From the NCBI GenBank assembly GCA_964636625.1, contig CAZWUL010000025.1:1-16429 (forward strand): a DNA stretch of 16,429 bases, given 5' to 3'. Origin of the DNA: CAZWUL01 sp964636625 (GTDB lineage: Bacteria > Atribacterota > Phoenicimicrobiia > Phoenicimicrobiales > Stramentimicrobiaceae). Positions 8,641 through 15,648 of the stretch are shown in pieces. The notes beneath the pieces are model-generated. The model was not told the DNA's origin. It saw nothing but the letters and a program-made list of their open reading frames with translations, and did no database searches. The translations under genes were made by a program, and so were the position numbers. Each line of letters begins with the position of its first letter. Positions within the stretch are counted from its first letter, which is position 1.

Positions 8641-11600
8641 TTATGTCAGATGATTGATAAAATCCTGGTCAATTCTATCTTTCACTTCAAGGTCTTCTTT
8701 GATTTCAATTTCTTTGCCATTACTATCCAAGACTTTTATATTCAGGCAAAGACTTCTTAATTCTCTGATTAAAACTTTAAAAGATTCCGGGATACCAGGA
8801 ACTGGAATATTTTCCCCTTTTACAATAGATTCATAGGTTTTTATTCTTCCGGAAACATCATCTGATTTAACAGTTAACATTTCCTGCAGATTATAAGCAG
8901 CTCCATATCCTTCCAGGGCCCAGACTTCCATTTCTCCGAATCTTTGTCCACCAAATTGAGCTTTCCCGCCTAAAGGTTGTTGAGTTACTAATGAATATGG
9001 ACCTGTTGACCTGGCATGAATTTTGTCATCAACTAAATGGATTAACTTTAAAATATAACTATAACCAACAGTTACTTTTTGGTCAAAAGGCAATCCTGTT
9101 CTTCCATCATACAGCACACTCTTACCATCTTTTGGTAGTCCTGCATCAACTAGAGCTTTTTCAATTTCTTCTTCTGCTGCTCCATCAAATACCGGTGTAA
9201 TAATATTTAATCCAAGTATTTTAGCAACCCATCCAAGATGCACTTCTAATATTTGCCCAACATTCATTCTAGAGGGCACTCCAAGTGGATTAAGGATAAC
9301 ATCGACTGGAGTCCCATCGGGTAAAAAAGGCATATCATTAACAGGCAATATTTTTGCAATAACCCCTTTATTCCCGTGTCTACCTGAAATCTTATCTCCC
9401 TCAGATATTTTACGTTTCTGGGCAATAAATACTCTAACCATTTTATTTACCCCTGGAGCTATCTCGTCTCCATTTTCCCTGGAAAAAACCTTCACGTCTA
9501 TTACCTTCCCTTTATCTCCATGAGGAACACGTAGCGATGTATCCCTGACTTCTCTCGCCTTTTCTCCAAATATAGCTCTTAATAATCTTTCTTCCGGACC
9601 AAGTTCAGTCTCCCCTTTTGGTGTAACCTTTCCAACTAAAATATCACCGGCTTCCACTTCGGTTCCAACTCTAATTATGCCGTCTTCATCAAGGTTAGCT
9701 AAATTACTTTCGCCAATATTGGGAATATCAGAGGTAATTTCTTCGGGTCCTAATTTTGTATCTCTTGCGTCACATTCATGTTCACTGATATGTATTGAGG
9801 TAAAAGTATCATTTTGCACTAATTTTTCACTTATTATTATGGCATCTTCGAAGTTATATCCTTCCCATGCCATATATGCAACTAGAACATTTCGACCTAA
9901 GGAAAGAGCCCCTTGATCAGTATTTGGTCCATCAGCGATAGGGGTATTTTTAGTTACTTTCTCGCCTTCATCAACAAGGGCTATCTGGTTAATACATGTT
10001 CCCTGATTAGAGCGATGAAATTTTTTAAGAAAATATTCACTCCTATTTCCATTATCCTCTTTAATTACAATTCTATCTCCGGAAACTTTTTCTATGATGC
10101 CATCTTCCTGGGCTACAATAATAGTACCAGAATCTCTCGCAACTCTTTCCTCCATTCCAGTCATCACTAAAGGCATCTCGGTTTTAATAACAGGGACCGA
10201 TTGTCTTTGCATGTTTGTACCCATCAATGCTCTATTTGCATCGTCATGATCTAAAAAGGGTATTAAAGTTGCTGAAATACTGGTCATTTGATTTGGAGCA
10301 ACATCAATAAAATCAACTTCTTTTGGAGGTATAGTCAAGTAGTCATCTCGATACCGGCAAGGAACATCTTCTTGAATTATTTTATTGTTCTTATCAATCT
10401 TTACATTTATCTGCGCTATTTTATATTGGTCTTCTTCATCGGCTGTTAGGTAAATAATATCATCTTTTAATTTTCCATTATCAACTTTCCGATATGGTGT
10501 CTCTATAAAACCAAAATCATTAATTCTTCCATAAATACTTAATGAACCAATCAATCCGATATTTGGACCTTCGGGAGTTTCTATAGGACAAATTCTTCCA
10601 TAATGGCTATAATGAACATCCCTGACTTCAAAACCAGCTCTTTCCCTTGTTAGTCCGCCCGGACCAAGTGCTGAAAGCCGTCTTTTGTGTGTTATTTCTG
10701 AGAGCGGGTTCGTTTGGTCCATAAATTGTGAAAGCTGGCTGCTTCCAAAAAATTGTTTTATAGCTGCAACTAAAGGTCTGATATTAATTAAAGCCTGCGG
10801 TGTAACAGCAGAAAGATCCGGTTGTATTGTCATTCTTTCCTTTATAACTCTCTCCATTCTAACCAGCCCGATATAAAACTGATCAAGGAGTAAATCTCCT
10901 ACTGTTTTTACCCGACGATTTCCCAAATGGTCAATATCATCAATATATCCAATGCCATAATATAGGTTTACGAGGTATCTCAAAGAGGCAACAATATCAT
11001 CTCTGGTTAAGGCATTACCTTTTTTAACATTGATTGCCGATTGTACCTCGCTTATTTTATACAATAATTCTAGTTCTAGAACCTGTCCACTTTGTGCAAT
11101 AAGTTCTCCTGTTTTTTTATCGATGACATTTTCAACTAATTTCAAGCCGATATTTTTTTCATCAATGGCGCCCTCTTCTATGTCAAAAATACCTACTGTT
11201 GTATCATCTTTTTCATTATAAACTACTATTTCTTCATCATTATCATTAAATATATATAATTTTTCTATACTTGAGTTACTAAGAGCTTCAGCTATTTTTT
11301 GATTTATTTGGCTATTTTTTTTGGCAATTGTTTTTCCGGTCTTAGGGTCTACAACTGTTTTTGCCAATGTTCTATCCAGTATCCTGTTTTGAATGTGTAA
11401 TTTTTGATTTACTTTATACCGTCCGACATCAGCTAAATCATACCTTTTGTAATCGAACAATAGCCTGTCTAATAATTGCCTGGTATTTCTATCGGTGGGA
11501 GGTTCGCTAGGTCTTAATTTTCTAAAAATCTCAATCAGGGCTTCTCTTTTATTGTGAGTATTGTCCTTTAATAACGTTTCCTGTATAATCTCGCAGTTAT

Positions 11601-12246
11601 CAAATAGTTCCAAGATTTCTTCATTTCTTTCATATCCCAATGCTCTTAAAAGAGCTGTAGCAGTAATTTTTCGCTTTTTATCAATCCTGACATATATCAT
11701 GTCATTGGTGTCAAACCCAAATTCTAACCAAGAACCTCTGTTTGGTATAATTCGATAATTATAAAGAGTTTTATTCCCGCCGTATTCTTCGCTCCCAAAA
11801 TAGATACCTGGTGACCGTATAAGTTGATTAACAATAACTCTCTCTGCTCCATTAATTATAAAGCTACCGCTCTCAGTCATTAATGGAATTTCTCCCATAA
11901 AAACATCTTGTTCTTTTATTTCCCCGGTTTTCTTATTAACAAGGCTAATTCTTACTTCTAAAGGTGCAGAATAAGTGCTTCCTCTTTCCCAGCATTCTAA
12001 GGGTGAATATTTACTCTCTTTAATAGAATAATTAACATAATCAAGAATAAGATTACCGGTGAAATCCTGGATTGGAAAAACATCTCTAAAAACTTTATGC
12101 AAACCTACATTTTCCCTCTTTTCAAAGGGAATATCAACTTGTAAAAACTTGTGATAAGAATTTTTTTGAATGTCAAGGAAGTTTGGTGGGTCAATAAACC
12201 TTTTTATTTTTGAATAATTTAATAATTTTATTTTTTTACTCTGCAC
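8641..12246 (-). CDS. rpoB: DNA-directed RNA polymerase subunit beta
   Basis: Beta pairs with beta' to form the catalytic core of RNA polymerase. The GTG at 12246 is chosen because it follows a GGTTGGTG element by about 6 bases and gives a conventional N-terminus. Longer in-frame starts up to 12306 overlap the promoter region. The product is 1201 residues. The rifampicin region (about 499-530, FFGSSQLSQFMDQTNPLSEI onward) has wild-type residues Gln507, Asp510, His520 and Ser525, matching E. coli Q513, D516, H526 and S531, so sensitivity is inferred. The segments GYNFEDAIIISE and DKISGRHGNKG are conserved. Two copies of a VDPKTGKTIA-type module occur near residues 290-330 and 367-406, similar to modules in the beta' insertion. 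rplL is upstream and rpoC downstream. Confidence 0.98.
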   Translation of the reverse strand: MQSKKIKLLNYSKIKRFIDPPNFLDIQKNSYHKFLQVDIPFEKRENVGLHKVFRDVFPIQDFTGNLILDYVNYSIKESKYSPLECWERGSTYSAPLEVRISLVNKKTGEIKEQDVFMGEIPLMTESGSFIINGAERVIVNQLIRSPGIYFGSEEYGGNKTLYNYRIIPNRGSWLEFGFDTNDMIYVRIDKKRKITATALLRALGYERNEEILELFDNCEIIQETLLKDNTHNKREALIEIFRKLRPSEPPTDRNTRQLLDRLLFDYKRYDLADVGRYKVNQKLHIQNRILDRTLAKTVVDPKTGKTIAKKNSQINQKIAEALSNSSIEKLYIFNDNDEEIVVYNEKDDTTVGIFDIEEGAIDEKNIGLKLVENVIDKKTGELIAQSGQVLELELLYKISEVQSAINVKKGNALTRDDIVASLRYLVNLYYGIGYIDDIDHLGNRRVKTVGDLLLDQFYIGLVRMERVIKERMTIQPDLSAVTPQALINIRPLVAAIKQFFGSSQLSQFMDQTNPLSEITHKRRLSALGPGGLTRERAGFEVRDVHYSHYGRICPIETPEGPNIGLIGSLSIYGRINDFGFIETPYRKVDNGKLKDDIIYLTADEEDQYKIAQINVKIDKNNKIIQEDVPCRYRDDYLTIPPKEVDFIDVAPNQMTSISATLIPFLDHDDANRALMGTNMQRQSVPVIKTEMPLVMTGMEERVARDSGTIIVAQEDGIIEKVSGDRIVIKEDNGNRSEYFLKKFHRSNQGTCINQIALVDEGEKVTKNTPIADGPNTDQGALSLGRNVLVAYMAWEGYNFEDAIIISEKLVQNDTFTSIHISEHECDARDTKLGPEEITSDIPNIGESNLANLDEDGIIRVGTEVEAGDILVGKVTPKGETELGPEERLLRAIFGEKAREVRDTSLRVPHGDKGKVIDVKVFSRENGDEIAPGVNKMVRVFIAQKRKISEGDKISGRHGNKGVIAKILPVNDMPFLPDGTPVDVILNPLGVPSRMNVGQILEVHLGWVAKILGLNIITPVFDGAAEEEIEKALVDAGLPKDGKSVLYDGRTGLPFDQKVTVGYSYILKLIHLVDDKIHARSTGPYSLVTQQPLGGKAQFGGQRFGEMEVWALEGYGAAYNLQEMLTVKSDDVSGRIKTYESIVKGENIPVPGIPESFKVLIRELRSLCLNIKVLDSNGKEIEIKEDLEVKDRIDQDFINHLT

Positions 12247-12285
12247 TTTTAGCACCAACCTTTTTTTATATATATGCAAATTAAT

Positions 12286-12314
12286 AGTATAACCCCATAC
12301 ATACAAAAAGTCAA
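12286..12314 (-). promoter_or_regulatory. Promoter for rpoB-rpoC
   Basis: The minus strand has -35 TTGACT (12309-12314) and -10 TATACT (12286-12291), with exactly 17 bases between. The expected start near 12279 leaves a leader of about 33 bases before rpoB. This would let rpoBC be expressed apart from rplJL. The -35 box abuts the hairpin at 12315-12347. Confidence 0.7.
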
Positions 12315-12347
12315 GAAGATACCCATAAAATTTTTACAGGTATCTTC
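12315..12347 (-). terminator. Hairpin after rplL, possible weak terminator or attenuator
   Basis: GAAGATACC (minus, 12347-12339) can pair with GGTATCTTC (12323-12315), a perfect 9-bp stem with a 15-base loop. On the minus strand it is followed by TTGACTTTTTG, an imperfect U-tract that is also the rpoB -35 region. It could partly terminate rplJL transcripts, which would lower rpoBC relative to L7/L12. The stem has only four GC pairs, so termination is uncertain. Confidence 0.45.
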
Positions 12348-12348
12348 C
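12335..12348. repeat. 14-bp inverted repeat, copy 1 (partner at 13619-13632)
   Basis: The plus strand reads TACAGGTATCTTCC here, and the exact reverse complement is at 13619-13632. Both copies are non-coding: this one in the hairpin upstream of rpoB, the other in the L10-binding fold of the rplJ leader. The pair flanks rplJ-rplL. Confidence 0.85.
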
Positions 12349-12441
12349 ATTTTACTTATTTTGCAAATAATAACTATATACCATACCAAAATACCATAAT
12401 CTAATAATGGCAAAAAATTATTAGCATAGCACATTATTGTA

Positions 12442-12924
12442 TTATTTTATTTCCACAGTTGCGCCTACTGCTTCTAATTTTTCTTTCAGAGCATCTGCAT
12501 CTTTCTTCTCAATTTTTTCTTTAACCGGCTTTGGTGCTCCTTCTACAAGCTCTTTAGATTCTTTCAATCCTAAACCTGTTGCTGCTCTAACTTCTTTTAT
12601 TACTTTAATTTTATTTGCTCCTATATCCTTTAAAATAACATCGAATTCGGTTTTTTCTTCCGCCTGCGCTTCATTTCCGCCCTGTGCTGGTGCTGCAGCA
12701 ACTTGAGCTGCTACCGGTGCTGATGCGCTTACACCAAATTTATCTTCTAAAGCTTTCACTAAATCTGCTAATTCCAATACTGTTAGGTTTTCAACTTTTT
12801 CCATGATTTCATTAACAGTATTATCTGTGGTTTTTGTTGTTTTTTTATCTTCTTTCTTCGCTTTTGTTTCCTTTTCCTTATTTTCCTTTATTTCAGCTTT
12901 TACTTCTTCTTTTTTTTCTGGCAA
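12442..12924 (-). CDS. rplL: 50S ribosomal protein L7/L12 with a charged N-terminal extension
   Basis: L7/L12 dimers form the ribosomal stalk that recruits and activates translational GTPases. From the TTG at 12924 the protein has 160 residues, against about 120-128 in most bacteria. The TTG is 6 bases after a full Shine-Dalgarno AAAGGAGGTG; the GTG at 12933 overlaps that element and is unlikely. Residues 1 to about 36 are almost only Lys, Glu and Thr. The normal dimerisation domain follows (TVLELADLVKALEDKFGV, about 48-65), then an Ala/Pro-rich hinge (about 66-90) and the C-terminal domain (about 92-160, with GLGLKESKELVEGAPKPVK). An internal ATG at the family's usual start has no ribosome binding site, so the extension is probably real. 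It lies 46 bases after rplJ. Confidence 0.97.
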   Translation of the reverse strand: MPEKKEEVKAEIKENKEKETKAKKEDKKTTKTTDNTVNEIMEKVENLTVLELADLVKALEDKFGVSASAPVAAQVAAAPAQGGNEAQAEEKTEFDVILKDIGANKIKVIKEVRAATGLGLKESKELVEGAPKPVKEKIEKKDADALKEKLEAVGATVEIK

Positions 12925-12970
12925 TTTTTTCACCTCCTTTCACTTAAAACATAATATTTCATATTTTATA

Positions 12971-13507
12971 TTAATCATTGTCTTCTTCTTTTTGTTTTCT
13001 AATCTGATTTAATACATTAACTAGCCCGGATAATGGTGCTTTTAAAACAAATGCAAAAGATGTGATGGGTGAATTCATATTTCCAAGCATTTTAGACAGT
13101 AATTCTTCTTTTGTAGGTAAGTTAGCAATTCTGTCCAATTGTTCCTCGAGAAATACCTTACCTTCAACCAAGGCCTTCTTTAGTTTGAAAGTGTTCTTGT
13201 TTTTCTGATAGAATTGGTTTAACAATTTTACTACTAAAATTGGTTCGTCCTTAGAAAAAGCTATTGCGGTACAACCAGTTAAATTTTCACTTAATTCTGC
13301 TAAGCCAACTTCTTCAGTTGCTCTCTTTATTAAAGTATTTTTATATACTTTATACTTTATTGCTTTTTCTCGAAGGGTATTTCGAACCTGATTAATTTCA
13401 TCCACATTAAGTCCCTGATAATCCGTTAAAACAATGCCAGCAGACTTTTCAAACTCATCACATAATTCCTGTACAACTAATTTTTTTTCTTCCCTTTTTA
13501 GTGGCAA
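12971..13507 (-). CDS. rplJ: 50S ribosomal protein L10
   Basis: L10 anchors L7/L12 dimers to the 23S rRNA GTPase centre and usually represses its own operon. The protein is 178 residues. It starts with TTG at 13507, six bases after a strong GAGGAGGG Shine-Dalgarno, and reads PLKREEKK. The N-terminal RNA-binding domain includes GIVLTDYQGLNVDEINQVRN (about 24-43) and KVYKNTLIKRA (about 53-63). The C-terminal helix that binds L7/L12 is the Lys/Glu-rich end after about residue 140. It is preceded by an L10-type leader with an intrinsic terminator and followed by rplL, the L10 partner. Confidence 0.97.
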   Translation of the reverse strand: MPLKREEKKLVVQELCDEFEKSAGIVLTDYQGLNVDEINQVRNTLREKAIKYKVYKNTLIKRATEEVGLAELSENLTGCTAIAFSKDEPILVVKLLNQFYQKNKNTFKLKKALVEGKVFLEEQLDRIANLPTKEELLSKMLGNMNSPITSFAFVLKAPLSGLVNVLNQIRKQKEEDND

Positions 13508-13536
13508 CTAAGTCCCTCCTCTCTCTAAATAATAAT

Positions 13537-13572
13537 AAAAAACCTTCCTTAGAAACTAAAAGGAAGGTTTTT
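13537..13572 (-). terminator. Intrinsic terminator in the rplJ leader
   Basis: On the minus strand AAAAACCTTCCTT (13572-13560) pairs with AAGGAAGGTTTTT (13550-13538), a 13-bp stem with a 9-base loop. The 3' arm runs into a U-tract (TTTTTTATTATTATTT). It lies between rplA and rplJ and upstream of the rplJ ribosome binding site, so it is best read as an attenuator rather than a simple operon end. Confidence 0.88.
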
Positions 13573-13618
13573 GAAAACTTTTATTCCTAAACAGGCTGGT
13601 AAACCAATTAAATCTCAG

Positions 13619-13632
13619 GGAAGATACCTGTA
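13619..13632. repeat. 14-bp inverted repeat, copy 2 (partner at 12335-12348)
   Basis: The plus strand reads GGAAGATACCTGTA, the exact reverse complement of 12335-12348. It lies in the L10-binding fold of the rplJ leader and includes the ACAGG closing stem. Confidence 0.85.
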
Positions 13633-13678
13633 GTCTAAGGATTATTTCTTTTTTATTCTATTCATTTATTTTTTTATA

Positions 13679-14389
13679 TTATATTCCCACTCCTGTTGAT
13701 ACTCTTATTGGATCCAGCTTAATACCCGGCCCCATTGTAGATGATAATGAAATACTGATTATATATTTTCCTTTAGCAGAAGCTGGTTTTGCTTTTACAA
13801 TTGCACCAAGCAATGCTCTAAAATTATCTATTAATTTATTGTCATCGAAATTAATTTTACCTATCAATGCATGCACTATTCCAAAACGATCTGCTCTATA
13901 CTCTACCTTACCTTTTTTGACTGAGTCAACTGCTTCTTTTACATCAAAGGTAACAGTACCAACTTTTGGGTTTGGCATTAATCCTCGGGGACCTAATACC
14001 CTTCCCAGCTTTCCAACAACTTTCATCATATCAGGAGTCGCAATGGTCGCATCAAAATCAGTCCAACCATTTTGTATCTTTTCTGCTAGTTCTTCTCCCC
14101 CAACAAAATCTGCTCCTGCGTTTTCAGCTTCCTTCGCTTTTTCACCCTGGGCAAAAACAATTACCTTGATATCCTTACCGGTACCATGGGGTAAATCAAC
14201 TGCACCTCTCACCTGTTCTTCCGAATGTCTGGTATTGACACCCAGCCTTATTGCAACATCAACAGACTCATTAAAACTGACCCAGCTCATTTCTTTAACA
14301 AGCTTGATAGCTTCTTCAATATTATACAATTTACTTTTTTCATACCTGGATGAAGTCGCAATATATTTTTTTCCGTGTTTTTTTGCCAT
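13679..14389 (-). CDS. rplA: 50S ribosomal protein L1
   Basis: L1 binds 23S rRNA helices 76-78, forms the mobile L1 stalk that helps release E-site tRNA, and in many bacteria represses rplKA translation. The protein is 236 residues, normal for the family. The signature GKLGRVLGPRGLMPNPKVGT (126-145) is intact, and the end reads RVSTGVGI. The start is ATG with Shine-Dalgarno AAGGAGG (14395-14401). A hairpin directly upstream of that element is a candidate L1 binding site. rplK precedes it by 120 bases. Confidence 0.98.
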   Translation of the reverse strand: MAKKHGKKYIATSSRYEKSKLYNIEEAIKLVKEMSWVSFNESVDVAIRLGVNTRHSEEQVRGAVDLPHGTGKDIKVIVFAQGEKAKEAENAGADFVGGEELAEKIQNGWTDFDATIATPDMMKVVGKLGRVLGPRGLMPNPKVGTVTFDVKEAVDSVKKGKVEYRADRFGIVHALIGKINFDDNKLIDNFRALLGAIVKAKPASAKGKYIISISLSSTMGPGIKLDPIRVSTGVGI

Positions 14390-14401
14390 TGTTTCCTCCT
14401 T

Positions 14402-14430
14402 GTGGTTAGTTGGATTTTATATCCTCCCAC
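14402..14430 (-). promoter_or_regulatory. Candidate L1 autoregulatory hairpin upstream of rplA
   Basis: On the minus strand GTGG (14430-14427) and CCAC (14405-14402) form an outer stem, and GGAT and ATCC an inner stem with loop ATAAA. They are separated by an asymmetric internal loop of GA opposite AACTAA. Two short helices joined by an asymmetric loop is the general form of the L1 binding site in rRNA and in autoregulated mRNAs. The element touches the rplA Shine-Dalgarno, so bound L1 would block initiation. The stems are short, so this remains a hypothesis. Confidence 0.35.
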
Positions 14431-14509
14431 TTATTTTACCAATTATAAACTATAGGAATTTCTTTAGGATTTATTTTTTAGTCAGCAAGTCAGCTAAAAT
14501 TATATTTTA

Positions 14510-14932
14510 TTACTCAACTTCAATCCCCATACTTCTTGCTGTTCCTTCAACAATTTTCATAGCACTTTCTATATTGTTAGCATTCAGATCAGGCATTTTT
14601 GTTTCTGCAATTTGCTTTACCTGTTCACGTTTTATTTTTGCTACTTTAGCTTTATTCGGTTCAGAAGAACCTTTCTCGATTTTTGCTGCTTCTTTCAACA
14701 AAAAGGATACCGGGGGCTTTTTACAAATAAATTCAAATGATCGGTCTTGATAAACAGTTATAATAACCGGTATTACAGTTCCGATATCCTGTTTAGTTTT
14801 TTCATTAAATGCCTTACAAAATTCCATTATGTTCAGCCCATGCTGTCCCAATGCCGGTCCTACTGGTGGAGCAGGGTTTGCTGCCCCGGCGGGAATTTGC
14901 AATTTTATATTTGCAATAACTTTTTTAGCCAT
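14510..14932 (-). CDS. rplK: 50S ribosomal protein L11
   Basis: L11 binds the GTPase-associated region of 23S rRNA together with L10-L12, and it is needed for RelA activation where RelA is present. The protein is 140 residues, the usual length. The N-terminal PVGPALGQHGLNIMEFCKAF (23-42) contains the proline-rich surface bound by thiostrepton. The C-terminal rRNA-binding domain ends in GTARSMGIEVE. The start is ATG with a GAGGT Shine-Dalgarno upstream. It lies between nusG and rplA, as in most bacteria. Confidence 0.98.
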   Translation of the reverse strand: MAKKVIANIKLQIPAGAANPAPPVGPALGQHGLNIMEFCKAFNEKTKQDIGTVIPVIITVYQDRSFEFICKKPPVSFLLKEAAKIEKGSSEPNKAKVAKIKREQVKQIAETKMPDLNANNIESAMKIVEGTARSMGIEVE

Positions 14933-15046
14933 TTAAACTTACCTCTTCTTGCCTCATTTTTTAAATTTCAAGTATCACTGATTATGATTAAGAATATTCT
15001 TTTTCTAGAAATAACTTTTTTCTAATACCTAATTCCTAATAATGTT

Positions 15047-15574
15047 TTAATACTTTTCTACATCCGTAAATTCTAATTCAACAGATGTTTCTCTACCAAA
15101 TATTGTTAAAAGTACTTTTAATTTCCCTTTTTGATTATCAATTTCACTTATTTTACCAGTATACCCGGTAAAGGGGCCAGTAATAATATTTACACTTGTT
15201 CCAACACTTAGGTCTATTTTTGGTTTAGTTTCACCTTTGCCCATTTGCTTTAAAATATTTTTTATTTCATTTTCCTTTAAAGCAACCGGTTTTCCACCGG
15301 AGCCAACAAACCTTGTAACACCTGGAGTATTCCTAACTGCATACCATGATTCATTATTCATCTTCATTTCTACAACAACGTATCCCGGGAATACTTTCTT
15401 TTGAACATATCTCTTTTTTCCGGATTTTGTTTCTAAAACCTTTTCAGTGGGAATCAATACCTGGTATATCTGATCTTCCATCCTCATTGATTTCACACGT
15501 TGCTCAAGATTTGCTTTTACCTTATTTTCATATCCAGAATATGTATGAACTACATACCATTTCTTTTCCTCAAT
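15047..15574 (-). CDS. nusG: Transcription termination/antitermination factor NusG, start codon anomalous
   Basis: NusG binds the RNA polymerase clamp to modulate pausing and termination and couples polymerase to the ribosome or Rho. The frame encodes a whole NGN domain (KKWYVVHTYSGYENKVKANL at the N-terminus, then KKVFPGYVVVEM and RNTPGVTRFVG) and a C-terminal KOW domain ending FGRETSVELEFTDVEKY. No ATG, GTG or TTG precedes the conserved Trp in this frame: going upstream, the codons run to ATT, ACC, AGG, ATA, ATA, CTT and then two TGA stops. The first standard start, GTG at 15496, would remove about 27 conserved residues. A good ATG with Shine-Dalgarno GGAGAG exists at 15593 but is one frame off. 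The coordinates given start at the ATT codon. Confidence 0.9.
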   Translation of the reverse strand: MEEKKWYVVHTYSGYENKVKANLEQRVKSMRMEDQIYQVLIPTEKVLETKSGKKRYVQKKVFPGYVVVEMKMNNESWYAVRNTPGVTRFVGSGGKPVALKENEIKNILKQMGKGETKPKIDLSVGTSVNIITGPFTGYTGKISEIDNQKGKLKVLLTIFGRETSVELEFTDVEKY

Positions 15575-15593
15575 GGTCCTTATTATAAGTCAT
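15570..15593 (-). other. Seven-codon ORF at the nusG start (out of frame)
   Basis: The ATG at 15593 follows GGAGAG (15596-15601) and encodes M-T-Y-N-K-D-H, then TGA at 15572-15570. Skipping one base at CAT-T-GAG would join it to the nusG frame and give a normal NusG N-terminus. It is either the true nusG start disrupted by one inserted base (real or a sequence error), or a leader coupled to a non-standard start. Confidence 0.6.
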
Positions 15594-15648
15594 CACTCTC
15601 CAAATAAAGACAACAATTTTATTAACTTTACTAATAATTTTCATTTGA

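Larger units (their letters stand above)
13537..13643 (-). ncRNA. L10 leader RNA controlling rplJ-rplL
   Basis: Three parts are visible. A branched fold is closed by ACAGG (13631-13627) with CCTGT (13595-13591), holding two small hairpins (ATCT/AGAT and TGG/CCA) and an imperfect outer stem of CCTTAGAC with GTTTAGG. The intrinsic terminator follows. TCCTTAGA (13641-13634) is also an exact complement of TCTAAGGA (13553-13546) in the terminator loop and 3' arm, giving an 8-bp antiterminator. The inferred switch: L10 bound to the branched fold holds the 5' arm there, so the terminator forms; without free L10 the antiterminator allows rplJL expression. The position and architecture match the known L10 leader family. 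Binding itself is inferred. Confidence 0.8.

Noticed and set aside
12247..12306. Longer RpoB N-terminus starting at 12306
   Set aside because: It would start upstream of the predicted transcription start (about 12279), and the extra residues do not match beta subunits.
12249..12434. 61-codon minus-strand open frame with hydrophobic stretches between rplL and rpoB
   Set aside because: It has no ribosome binding site, overlaps the rpoB promoter and hairpin, and its hydrophobic look is expected from AT-rich sequence.
14478..14503. Repeat GTCAGC-AA-GTCAGC with flanking TTTTAG/CTAAAA between rplK and rplA
   Set aside because: The outer pairing is only 6 bp with a poorly paired interior, and on the transcribed strand it is followed by A rather than U, so no terminator function is supported.
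13839..14750. 303-codon plus-strand open frame
   Set aside because: It is antisense to rplA and rplK and crosses the gap between them. The peptide resembles no family and has low-complexity Ser/Phe content typical of the complement of coding DNA.
14990..15011. Adjacent palindromes AAGAATATTCTT and TTTCTAGAAA between rplK and nusG
   Set aside because: They are AT-rich and short, match no operator I know, and lack a GC core or U-tract for a terminator.
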